NCBI RefSeq assembly: GCF_024199845.1
Contig: NZ_JANADO010000001.1
Location: forward strand, 3,472,001 to 3,536,000
Source: Bradyrhizobium sp. CCGB12
GTDB taxonomy: Bacteria; Pseudomonadota; Alphaproteobacteria; Rhizobiales; Xanthobacteraceae
Length of the DNA: 64,000 bases
Reading direction: 5' to 3'
Shown here: in pieces, positions 25,521-32,958 of the stretch
How positions within the stretch are numbered: position 1 is the stretch's first letter
Layout: each line of letters starts with the position of its first letter
Program-made: the position numbers and the translations under genes
Notes under the pieces: generated by a model
The model's database searches: none
What the model was told of the DNA's origin: nothing
The model's input: only the letters and a program-made list of their open reading frames with translations

Positions 25521-26489
25521 TCACCCGTGCTTCTTCGCCTCCACGGGCGGCGTCCCATGCGTGTGGAACGACTCGATCGTCTTCAATCCCCAGGCCTGGC
25601 CCTTCTTGCGCTCCTCCTCGGTCCACACGATCGGCTTCCAGTCGGGCGCGAGGATGAGGCGCGCGCCGGCATTGGCAACCTCGACGCGGTTGCCGCCGGG
25701 CTCGTAGACGTAGAGGAAGAAGGTCTGCTGGATCGCGTGCTTGTGCGGGCCGGTCTCGATGTGCACGCCGTTCTCCAGGAAGATATCTGCAGCGCGCAAA
25801 ATCTCCTCACGGCTATCGAGTGCATAGGTCACGTGATGGAAGCGGCCGGGCGTGCCGGAATGGTCGAGCGAATAGGCGAAGTCGTAGCTCTTGTTCGACA
25901 TCGTCAGCCACATCGCCGCTTCCCGGCCGTCGTTGAGCACGATCTGCTCGGTGAGTCGGCAGCCGAGATAGTTCTCGAAGAACTCGCGATTGGCCCTGAT
26001 GTCGACGGCGAGGCAGTTGAGATGATCGAGGCGGCGGACGTTGACGCCGCGCGCCGGAAAGCGCTGCGCCTGGTTCTTCAGCGCGGGCTTCAACTCCGGC
26101 GGAGCCTGATACCATTCGGTCTCGTAGTAAAGCTCGACGATGTGGCCATCAGGATCGCGGCAGCGGAAGGTCGGCCCCTGCCCCATGTCACCGTCGATCC
26201 AGCCGATGTCGAAGCCGGAGCCCTTGAGCGCGGCGACCCGGCGCTCCAGTGCCTGCTGGCTGCGCGCGCGCAACGCCATATGCTCCATGCCCGACGTCTT
26301 CGAGGCCGTGAGCTTGAGCGAATAGCGCTCGTAGTCGTCCCAGCCGCGCAGGTAGACCGACTCGCCCTTCTGCCCGCTGACGGTCATGCCCATGACGTCG
26401 ACGAAGAATTTCAGGCTCTCGTCAGGCTTGGGCGTCAAGAGCTCCATGTGGCCGAGATGAGCAAGATCGAGGATCGGTTCCGGCTGCAT
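25521..26489 (-). CDS. Two-domain extradiol ring-cleavage dioxygenase (VOC family)
   Basis: This 322-aa type I extradiol dioxygenase related to catechol 2,3-dioxygenase has two VOC modules. Predicted Fe(II) ligands are H156 (RLDHLN), H218 (FHHV) and E270 (NRVEV), at nearly the spacing of XylE (153, 214, 265 from memory). H251 and Y260 fit the XylE acid-base His and Tyr, but the position matching XylE His199 is Tyr202 (KSYDF), so the substrate may differ from catechol. GGAGGA four bases before the ATG is ideal. About 108 bp upstream is a class A operator nearly identical to that of tetR. It is convergent with nicB. A lone dioxygenase, it needs downstream enzymes not seen here. Confidence 0.85.
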   Translation of the reverse strand: MQPEPILDLAHLGHMELLTPKPDESLKFFVDVMGMTVSGQKGESVYLRGWDDYERYSLKLTASKTSGMEHMALRARSQQALERRVAALKGSGFDIGWIDGDMGQGPTFRCRDPDGHIVELYYETEWYQAPPELKPALKNQAQRFPARGVNVRRLDHLNCLAVDIRANREFFENYLGCRLTEQIVLNDGREAAMWLTMSNKSYDFAYSLDHSGTPGRFHHVTYALDSREEILRAADIFLENGVHIETGPHKHAIQQTFFLYVYEPGGNRVEVANAGARLILAPDWKPIVWTEEERKKGQAWGLKTIESFHTHGTPPVEAKKHG

Positions 26490-26596
26490 GCTTTCCTCCA
26501 AACGTGGCTGCCAGGCGTGGCTGCGAACCGCGGGACCACGCAATCGGACGCAGGACTGCAACGCGCTCACGCCCGGCCCGGGACCGAAGCCGCCGG

Positions 26597-26622
26597 ATCA
26601 TTTGTACCAATGTACAAATGAT
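26597..26622. promoter_or_regulatory. Class A operator upstream of the extradiol dioxygenase
   Basis: Perfect 11-bp arms ATCATTTGTAC and GTACAAATGAT are separated by CAAT. Five bases from the core follows AGGTCTCGTCAA (26624-26635; TTGACG on the minus strand), exactly as at the tetR promoter. I infer repression by the same TetR protein. The rest of the 416-bp gap (26490-26905) holds no gene I can support. Confidence 0.72.
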
Positions 26623-26905
26623 TAGGTCTCGTCAAGAAATCAAACGTTGCCCCGAATCGGCACGATGCGCCGCTCACGATGACGATGGTTCCCCGACCGG
26701 CCGGCCCGACTGCCCGAATGGTAAAGTCTTCCTTAATAGCCTCAGCCCGCCCGGGCTTGGAAATGCAGCTTTTCGCGCCACCTCCGCCCAAAAGTATGTA
26801 TTGGGAACCAATCTTACCGCGGAATTGCCGCGGATTTAACGAAGCGGCTACACCTGCGGCTTAACCGTTTGTCCAGCCACGGTCGCGCATAGTTCGGACC
26901 AATCC

Positions 26906-28669
26906 TTGCTCTTCTCAGGTTCAGCTATCGTGACATCCTTTGGACGCGTGATTTCGGTTCGCGGCTCGCTCGCCCGGGTCGGGCTTCTGGCTGAAAGCCG
27001 GATGCCGGTCTCGGAGGTCCGGGCGACCGTCGGCCGCTTCGTGAGTATCCGCTGCGCAAGCTCGATCATCGTCGCGATGATCACCGAGGTGTCTTGCGAA
27101 AACCTGTCGGGCAGCGACAACTTCATCGCGATCGCCTCGGTCGACCTGCTCGGCGAAATCCTCAACGCCGCCGACAAGGCCAAATTCCAGCGCGGCGTCA
27201 CCAACTATCCGACCATCGGCGATGCGGTCGACCTGATCACGAGCCAGGAGCTGCGCACGATCTACGCGCCCACCGGGTCGGACCAGATCAATGTCGGCTT
27301 CCTCCAGCAGGACCGCTCGGTCGTCGCCTATGTCGATGTCGAGGAAATGCTGTCCAAGCACTTCGCGGTGCTGGGATCAACCGGCGTCGGCAAGTCGACC
27401 GGCGTCTCGCTGTTGCTCAACGAGATCCTGAAGGCGCGGCCGAACCTGCGCATCTTCCTGCTCGACGTGCACAACGAATATGGCCGCTGCTTCGGCGACC
27501 GCGCGCTGGTGCTCAATCCGCGGAACCTGAAGCTGCCGTTCTGGCTGTTCAACTTCGAGGAAATCGTCGACGTGCTCTTCGGCGGCCGCGCCGGCGTGCC
27601 CGAAGAGCTCGACATCCTCGCCGAGGTGATCCCGCTCGCCAAGGGCGTCTACACCCAGTACCAGAACGCCGACCGCATCGGTCTCAAGCGCATCGATCCC
27701 AAGCAGATCGGCTACACCGTCGACACGCCGGTGCCCTATCGCCTGGTCGACCTGATGTCGCTGATCGACGAGCGCATGGGCAAGCTCGAGAACCGCTCCT
27801 CGCGCATCATCTATCACAAGCTGATCTCGCGCATCGAGGCCGTTCGCAACGATCCGCGCTACACCTTCATGTTCGACAACGCCAATGTCGGCGGCGACAC
27901 CATGGCCGAGGTCATCAGCCATCTGTTCCGCCTCCCGGCCAACGGCAAGCCGATGACGGTGATGCAGCTCGCCGGCTTCCCGGCCGAAGTCATCGATTCC
28001 GTCGTCTCTGTGCTGTGCCGCATGGCCTTCGATTTCGGCCTGTGGAGCGACGGCGTATCGCCGCTGCTGTTCGTCTGCGAGGAAGCGCACCGCTATGCCT
28101 CCGCCGATCGCAACATCGGATTCGGCCCGACCCGCAAGGCGGTGTCGCGCATCGCCAAGGAAGGCCGCAAATACGGCGTCTATCTCGGCCTCATCACCCA
28201 GCGTCCGGCCGAGCTCGACGCCACCATCATCTCCCAGTGCAACACGCTGTTCACGATGCGTCTTGCCAACGACCGCGACCAGGCGCTGCTGCGCGCCGCG
28301 GTGTCGGACGCGGCCGCGAACCTCCTGTCGTTCGTACCGTCGCTCGGCACCCGCGAGGTGCTGGCGTTCGGCGAAGGCGTCGCACTGCCGACGCGGCTGC
28401 GCTTCAAGGAGGTGCCGCCGCATCAACTGCCGCGCGGCGAAGCCACCATCAGCAGCGTGCCCTCGGTCACCTCCGGTCACGACATGCATTTCGTTGGCGC
28501 CGTCCTGGAGCGATGGCGCGGCGCCACCTCGCAGCGCGACGTGCCGAACGATCCGGTATTCTCGGCCCCGCCCGCCAAGACGCTCGGGAGCGTCGAGGCC
28601 CCGATGCTGCAACCCTCGATGGGCCTCGATCCCGACCGCTTCTCGCTGCTGAAGAAGCCGTTGCGGTAA
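26906..28669 (+). CDS. HerA-like ATPase (DUF87/HAS-barrel)
   Basis: This protein of about 587 aa has an N-terminal HAS-barrel-like segment (GSAIVTSFGRVISVRGSLARVG) and a RecA/FtsK-like ATPase with Walker A GSTGVGKST at 157-165 and a Walker B-type LLFVCEEAHRY near 390, followed by an Arg-rich GLITQRPAELD sensor region. HerA proteins are hexameric DNA-translocating ATPases; in archaea they work with the nuclease NurA. No nuclease gene is adjacent, so the partner is unknown. The start is uncertain: TTG at 26906 is the farthest upstream, with GTG at 26930 an alternative; no good ribosome site marks either. It stands alone between the dioxygenase and a Crp-type regulator. Confidence 0.85.
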   Translation: MLFSGSAIVTSFGRVISVRGSLARVGLLAESRMPVSEVRATVGRFVSIRCASSIIVAMITEVSCENLSGSDNFIAIASVDLLGEILNAADKAKFQRGVTNYPTIGDAVDLITSQELRTIYAPTGSDQINVGFLQQDRSVVAYVDVEEMLSKHFAVLGSTGVGKSTGVSLLLNEILKARPNLRIFLLDVHNEYGRCFGDRALVLNPRNLKLPFWLFNFEEIVDVLFGGRAGVPEELDILAEVIPLAKGVYTQYQNADRIGLKRIDPKQIGYTVDTPVPYRLVDLMSLIDERMGKLENRSSRIIYHKLISRIEAVRNDPRYTFMFDNANVGGDTMAEVISHLFRLPANGKPMTVMQLAGFPAEVIDSVVSVLCRMAFDFGLWSDGVSPLLFVCEEAHRYASADRNIGFGPTRKAVSRIAKEGRKYGVYLGLITQRPAELDATIISQCNTLFTMRLANDRDQALLRAAVSDAAANLLSFVPSLGTREVLAFGEGVALPTRLRFKEVPPHQLPRGEATISSVPSVTSGHDMHFVGAVLERWRGATSQRDVPNDPVFSAPPAKTLGSVEAPMLQPSMGLDPDRFSLLKKPLR

Positions 28670-28748
28670 GGGGCGGACGCCACCATCAAGGAACCGCGCG
28701 CCATTCGGACGCAGGATTGAGACCGAACCCGCGGATGCGGCTCGCCGC

Positions 28749-28979
28749 CTAACCCCGGTCGACCTCGAGCGCGAACGATATCCTCATGCAGGGAGTGCCG
28801 TCCTCGCGGACGGCCACCACGACGTGATTTGCGCTACCGATGATAAAGACGTCGCGGGCGATGGATGCGCCGGTCAGCAGAGCCTCCTTGCGCGCCGCGT
28901 CCTCGTCCACGAAGTCGCATCCATCCTCGTCCGGGATGAAGCGGCCGTTCTCATGGATGTCGAAATGGAATCGCGGCAT
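28749..28979 (-). CDS. DUF6894 family protein
   Basis: This 76-aa protein begins MPRFHFDIHENG, the hallmark of the DUF6894 family that is abundant in Bradyrhizobium and Methylobacterium, with DEDGCDFVDEDAARKEAL next and a C-terminal VVAVREDGTPCMRI strand. Function is unknown. The start at 28979 gives the canonical N-terminus; the longer frame to 29033 would overlap the regulator upstream. It follows the Crp/Fnr gene by 7 bp, so the two are co-transcribed. DUF6894 genes next to Crp-type regulators are a common local arrangement, which hints at stress response. Confidence 0.82.
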   Translation of the reverse strand: MPRFHFDIHENGRFIPDEDGCDFVDEDAARKEALLTGASIARDVFIIGSANHVVVAVREDGTPCMRISFALEVDRG

Positions 28980-28986
28980 CTGCGAC

Positions 28987-29718
28987 TCAAAGCGTTGGCG
29001 ATTGGTGCAAATAACGATCGTCGAAATCCGCAAGTTCCAGAAATTTTCGCTCGTCGAGCACCGTAACGCGGCCGCGATGGAACTCGACGATCCCTTCCTG
29101 ACGCAGTTGCTTGATCACACGGTTGGCGTGCACGGCGGTAATGCCCAGAGCCTCGCCGATCTGCTCCTGCGTCAGCGGCATCTCGAAGCTGTCGCCGTCG
29201 ACACGGCCGATGACCCTGAGGCGGTCGCGCAATTCGATCAAGACATGGGCGAGCCGCGCGGGTGCGGAGCGTTGGCCGACATTGACGATCCATTCGCGAA
29301 ACATCGCGGAGTCGATCAGCGTGTCCCGCCAGAATATCTCGGCGACGCTGGGTCTGCGCCGGTGCAGTGCCCGCAGCGCCTCGTGACTGATGAAGCCGAG
29401 TGTCGACGGCGTCAGCGTCGTCAGGTCGTGATCCATCACATGCAGGAACAGGCTCATCAGGTCCGGGATTTCGCCGGGGATATGGATGGAGAGGATCTGC
29501 CGCTTGCCGCTCGGGATCGTCTTGGAGCGCACGCTGAAGCCGTCGACGATCAGGCAGCAGTCGGTGGCCCGCTCTCCATCCCGCACCACGGGTGTTTCTG
29601 CGGGGAATTGCCGCACCGAAATCGGAAGGGATTCGATCTCCTTGACGTCGTCATCCGAGATTCCGGAGGAGATGCGCAGGCGTCTCACAAGCGCCGCGCG
29701 GATTGCATCGCTGGGCAC
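28987..29718 (-). CDS. Crp/Fnr family transcriptional regulator
   Basis: This 243-aa regulator has an N-terminal cyclic-nucleotide-binding-like beta roll (residues about 30-120, with ETPVVRDGERATDCCLIVDG) and a C-terminal winged helix (LTQEQIGEALGITAVHANRVIKQL at about 180-205). It lacks the N-terminal cysteine cluster of oxygen-sensing Fnr, so it is not an obvious oxygen sensor; CC at about 54-55 may be redox-relevant but is not a known motif. The start is GTG at 29718 with CGGAG upstream. It is divergent from the 67-aa gene at 29857. Confidence 0.9.
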   Translation of the reverse strand: MPSDAIRAALVRRLRISSGISDDDVKEIESLPISVRQFPAETPVVRDGERATDCCLIVDGFSVRSKTIPSGKRQILSIHIPGEIPDLMSLFLHVMDHDLTTLTPSTLGFISHEALRALHRRRPSVAEIFWRDTLIDSAMFREWIVNVGQRSAPARLAHVLIELRDRLRVIGRVDGDSFEMPLTQEQIGEALGITAVHANRVIKQLRQEGIVEFHRGRVTVLDERKFLELADFDDRYLHQSPTL

Positions 29719-29856
29719 CTGAATGGCTCCGCTTGTTCAACTCATACGCATGACTGCGCCGTGGAGATGAAACCCCCGATCCGCTAGCCCGGTTCCAACA
29801 AAAGTTAAGGACGCCCCTGCTCGTGCATGATTGTCTTTGCGTGGAAAGGCTAAACC

Positions 29857-30060
29857 ATGCCCAAGAAGCGCAACCGCACGCGTCCAGTCCTGTCGCTCCA
29901 ACAACGCCTGAACAAGTTCACGCAAGAGGCCCGCGCCGCGGCCAAGAACCTGCCAGCCGGCGCCGAGCGCCGCGCGCTGTTGCAGAAGGTACGTGACGGC
30001 GAAGCCGCCGCGGAGATGGAGCGCTTGCTGTCCTCACCAGACCCGCATCACCCGAAGTGA
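29857..30060 (+). CDS. Small basic protein, unknown function
   Basis: This 67-aa Lys/Arg/Ala-rich protein (MPKKRNRTRPVLSLQQRL, then FTQEARAAAKNLPAGAERR) is predicted mainly helical, with no hydrophobic segment. GGAAAGG eight bases before the ATG supports translation. The N-terminal basic patch could bind nucleic acid, but there is no recognised domain. Similar small proteins are widespread in Bradyrhizobium genomes as I recall; function unknown. Confidence 0.65.
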   Translation: MPKKRNRTRPVLSLQQRLNKFTQEARAAAKNLPAGAERRALLQKVRDGEAAAEMERLLSSPDPHHPK

Positions 30061-30093
30061 TCTGGTTGCTCGCAGCCGCGAGGCGCTATCCTG

Positions 30094-30237
30094 CTAGCGC
30101 TTGCCCATCAACTCGAGCGCCGGAGCAAAGCGCTCGGAGAATGTCAGCGTCTTTGCATGGTGAACCGCGGCGAACGATGCCGAAATTCCTGCCGAGGCGA
30201 CCGCGAGCGCGGCAATGACGAAAAACAGACGGCGCAT
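30094..30237 (-). CDS. 47-aa secreted or membrane peptide
   Basis: This short open frame reads MRRLFFVIAALAVASAG, then a short mature part with AVHHAKTLTFSERFAP and a final LMGKR. A perfect AGGAGG lies six bases before the ATG, the best ribosome site in the neighbourhood. The basic start plus hydrophobic stretch is a signal peptide or single membrane helix. It is too small to be assigned to a family. It faces the 67-aa gene tail to tail. Confidence 0.6.
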   Translation of the reverse strand: MRRLFFVIAALAVASAGISASFAAVHHAKTLTFSERFAPALELMGKR

Positions 30238-30512
30238 TCTGGCCTCCTGTGTGAGCTCGACTACTCTAAACAGTGGGACGGCACTGTTTCAGGACGGTTT
30301 CGTCGGCACGGAAAATGATTTCGCTCAAGCCCCTGTGATGACGTCCGGCTTATCGGGGCCGCGGATCATAGCCACGTAACTAATGTCGTCGTTGTCTTGC
30401 GACCGTGGCGAGTCCCGCCGGGAATTTTCTGTGCGCGACCATGATCGCCAGCCGCAAGATTACCGCGACAAGCAGCATCTGCTGAAATGCGGAGTGATCG
30501 AGGACTATTCAA

Positions 30513-30668
30513 ATGAACGTCGTCATCCGGAAGCTCAATGGTCTGTGGCACCTCATCGTCGGGTCGTGCCAGATCCGAACGCCGTTCCTGGAAACCCAGG
30601 ACCGCGCCCTGGTCGTGACTTATGCCCGGCGCCTCTACCCCGGCGCCAAGATCTTCCAGCGCGACTGA
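30513..30668 (+). CDS. 51-aa hypothetical protein
   Basis: The frame encodes MNVVIRKLNGLWHLIVGSC and then QDRALVVTYARRLYPGAKIFQRD, a mix of short strands and a helix with one cysteine. A GAGG site nine bases before the ATG and strong GC3 bias support a real gene. It ends 17 bp before the convergent ParB-like gene. The 275-bp gap before it (30238-30512) shows nothing I can assign. Function unknown. Confidence 0.55.
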   Translation: MNVVIRKLNGLWHLIVGSCQIRTPFLETQDRALVVTYARRLYPGAKIFQRD

Positions 30669-30684
30669 TCCGAGCGTTGCGCGC

Positions 30685-31308
30685 CTAATCGTCCGCCGCC
30701 GGCCCGCACCAGCCGGGCAGATAGACCGCATCCTTGCTTCTAGCGGAGACCATCGCCTTCTCGAGCGCCTTGCCGAAATCGGCATCGACCGCCTTGCGCG
30801 AGAGCTTTCGGCGCAGATAGTCGGCCCACAGGAATTCGGAGAACGGGGTCGTATCCTTGGCGAAGCCGCCGATGCGGCGGAGCTCGCCGGCAAGGCTGCG
30901 GAAAGGGTCATCCTTGAGGTCGACGACCGATTTCGGCAGGTCGCGGAACGGCCGCCTCTCGCCCTTGGCGTCGTAGGGATAGACCCAGCGCTTGTTGTCC
31001 ATGACGCCCCAGAAGGCCTCGCGCTCGACCATTCTGAGGTCGCCGACGATGGTGACCAGCACCTCCTTGATGCCCTCGTCGTGCAATGCGCGGCCGAGAT
31101 GATGATGGTCGATCACGTAATAGCGCTCATCCGGCCCGTAGACGACGGGGATCATGTGCTTGCCGAGCAGGTCGGCCTGCTTCTTCCTGTCGTGCTCGCG
31201 CCAGCGCTTGCGCTTCTCCTTGACCTCGCGCATGCCGACCGTCATCTGCGTCGGCCGAAGCGACAGGATCGGGACCGGATGCACTCTCGGCTCGCGCGTA
31301 TTGGTCAT
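30685..31308 (-). CDS. ParB-like nuclease-family protein (ParBc_2)
   Basis: This 207-aa protein matches the putative ParB-like nuclease family PF08857. It has a PVPILSLRPTQMTVG opening, a KHMIPVVYGPDERYYVIDHHHLGRAL core (the ParB/sulfiredoxin-type fold with a His-rich motif) and a conserved C-terminal half with FSEFLWADYLRRK. It lacks a DNA-binding HTH and is not a chromosome-partitioning ParB. Function is unknown; the fold can bind or hydrolyse nucleotides. It stands alone. Confidence 0.82.
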   Translation of the reverse strand: MTNTREPRVHPVPILSLRPTQMTVGMREVKEKRKRWREHDRKKQADLLGKHMIPVVYGPDERYYVIDHHHLGRALHDEGIKEVLVTIVGDLRMVEREAFWGVMDNKRWVYPYDAKGERRPFRDLPKSVVDLKDDPFRSLAGELRRIGGFAKDTTPFSEFLWADYLRRKLSRKAVDADFGKALEKAMVSARSKDAVYLPGWCGPAADD

Positions 31309-31626
31309 GGTCGAACGGTCCCTTGAATGATTGGAATTTGGCGGATCGGGTTCCCTGGACTATGCCATGGCCCCTGGGCCGGCAACATGCGTTGGGCGGC
31401 CCGCGGAGATCACAAGCCGATGTGAACGGGGAACGGAGGCCCCGGCCGTTATTGCAACGCACCCCGCGCATTCCTGACCGCATCGCGGCCGGCTCCGTGA
31501 CGATTGACAGTGCGCCATGCAAAATAGTGCGAGCAGACAATACACGTGCGCGTTGAGAAGATTTTCTGCAACGCGTTCATCACGTGTGCTATCTAAAAAT
31601 CGCTGCTTCGGAGTGATCCCCGCCCC
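31309..31626. other. 318-bp intergenic region
   Basis: This is the divergent gap between the ParB-like gene and a single-helix membrane protein. I see TTGACA at 31504-31509 but no convincing -10 at proper distance, no hairpin and no supported small gene. Confidence 0.5.
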
Positions 31627-31968
31627 ATGAAAACCCAGCGGCCCATAAGCTCTGATGACGAGCACCGGGTGCTCCAGTTCAGGCCGCGCAACGCGTCTTC
31701 CCCGATGGTTCACCGGGGCGGCGGCACCGTGCAGCCGCTGCGCGTCGCGCCCGAGCCGCTCGACCTGTCGCGCTACGAGCAACCCCGCACCGAACCGGAC
31801 CATTTTCGCCACCGCATGCTCGCCAACATCGCCGCGCTTGCCTTCACCATCGCGCTGACCGCGGTCGGGATCTGGCTCGCGGTGAGCATTGCCGACCTGC
31901 GCCGGACCCAGGATTGCGTGCTGATGGGCCGGCGCGACTGCGTGAAGATCGTGACGCCGCAGACCTAG
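31627..31968 (+). CDS. Single-pass membrane protein, unknown function
   Basis: This 113-aa protein has a polar, Arg/Pro-rich cytoplasmic half, one transmembrane helix at about residues 67-88 (IAALAFTIALTAVGIWLAV) and a short tail with two cysteines (QDCVLMGRRDC) that could form a periplasmic disulphide. I recognise no domain. It precedes the acpXL operon by 221 bp with a promoter in between, so it is probably a separate unit. Its position next to lipid A genes may be coincidence. Confidence 0.7.
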   Translation: MKTQRPISSDDEHRVLQFRPRNASSPMVHRGGGTVQPLRVAPEPLDLSRYEQPRTEPDHFRHRMLANIAALAFTIALTAVGIWLAVSIADLRRTQDCVLMGRRDCVKIVTPQT

Positions 31969-32047
31969 GCCGGCCCGCCGCCGGTCCTGCGCCGTAAGGG
32001 CCTTCAACAGGCGTCCCCAGCCCTTTCTCAAGGCCTGCCCGGCTCCA

Positions 32048-32076
32048 TTGAACTCGGAGCGGCGCTCCGATATACG
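32048..32076 (+). promoter_or_regulatory. Likely promoter of the acpXL operon
   Basis: TTGAAC (32048-32053) and TATACG (32071-32076) are separated by 17 bp, a good sigma-70-type match, 114 bp before the acpXL start. The spacer holds an inverted repeat, CGGAGC and GCTCCG (32055-32069), which could bind a regulator between the -35 and -10. Confidence 0.55.
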
Positions 32077-32189
32077 GGCTTTCGACCCGGCCAGAGGGGG
32101 GTTTGAGGGCGTCATCAGGGGCGCGATGCCCGCCCACCGCGCCACTCTGGAAATCTGACAAATATCCGCAATATATCAAAGGCTTAGTG

Positions 32190-32477
32190 ATGTCTTCCAC
32201 ATTCGATCAGGTCGCCACGATCATCGCTGAAACCTGCGACATCCCGCGCGACACGATCACGCCGGATAGCCATGCCATCGACGATCTCGGCATCGACAGC
32301 CTCGATTTCCTTGATATCGCCTTCGCGATCGACAAGCAGTTCGGCATCAAGCTGCCGCTGGAAAAGTGGACCCAGGAGGTCAACGACGGCAAGGCGACCA
32401 CCGAACAGTATTTCGTGCTGAAGAACCTGTGCGCGCGCATCGACGAGCTCGTCGCGGCCAAGGGCGCGAGCGCCTAA
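32190..32477 (+). CDS. acpXL: Acyl carrier protein AcpXL for very-long-chain fatty acids
   Basis: This 95-aa carrier has the phosphopantetheine site Ser37 in GIDSLDF. The sequence matches rhizobial AcpXL (IIAET near the N-terminus, [41 protein letters not shown]) rather than the general AcpP. AcpXL carries the 27-hydroxyoctacosanoate-type chain that LpxXL transfers to lipid A. The start at 32190 gives the standard N-terminus. It opens the five-gene operon. Confidence 0.95.
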   Translation: MSSTFDQVATIIAETCDIPRDTITPDSHAIDDLGIDSLDFLDIAFAIDKQFGIKLPLEKWTQEVNDGKATTEQYFVLKNLCARIDELVAAKGASA

Positions 32478-32487
32478 GCGCGCAGCC

Positions 32488-32958
32488 ATGCAACTCGAAT
32501 ACTTCCACATGATCGATCGGATCGTCGACCTCAACGTCGACGAGAAGACGATCGTCGTCGAGGCCCTGGTTCCGAACGCAAGCACCATCTTCGAGGGACA
32601 CTTCCCGGGCTATCCCTTGATGCCCGGCGTGCTCCTGATCGAATCGATGGCGCAGGCTTCGGGCTGGCTTCAGCTCGGCGTGCTCAAGTTCGAGCGCATG
32701 CCGATTCTCGCCGCCGTGAAGGAGGCCAAGGTCCGCGGTTCGGTCTTCCCCGGTGATCTCATGAGCATCGAGGCGACCCTGTCCCATCAGGGTTCGGGTT
32801 ACGCGGTGACCGAAGCCAAGATCCGGGTCGGCGGCAAGCTGCGCGCGAATTCGACGCTCACCTTCACGCAGATCCCCTTCCCCAATGCGGATATGCGCGG
32901 ACACATGGACGCGATCGCCAAGCGCGTCGGCTTTCCGCAACAGGCCGTTTCGCCATGA
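32488..32958 (+). CDS. fabZXL: 3-Hydroxyacyl-ACP dehydratase FabZXL
   Basis: This 156-aa single hot-dog protein of the FabZ family has catalytic His38 in EGHFPGYP and Glu52 in LIESMAQA. It dehydrates 3-hydroxyacyl-AcpXL during elongation of the very long chain. It follows acpXL by 10 bp and overlaps the fabF2XL start by four bases. The C-terminal extension (NADMRGHMDAIAKRVGF) is longer than in general FabZ and is shared by the VLCFA-type enzymes as I recall. Confidence 0.92.
   Translation: MQLEYFHMIDRIVDLNVDEKTIVVEALVPNASTIFEGHFPGYPLMPGVLLIESMAQASGWLQLGVLKFERMPILAAVKEAKVRGSVFPGDLMSIEATLSHQGSGYAVTEAKIRVGGKLRANSTLTFTQIPFPNADMRGHMDAIAKRVGFPQQAVSP

Noticed and set aside
30318..30332. FixK-like ATGATTTCGCTCAA
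   Set aside because: First and tenth positions deviate and no regulated gene is at the right distance.
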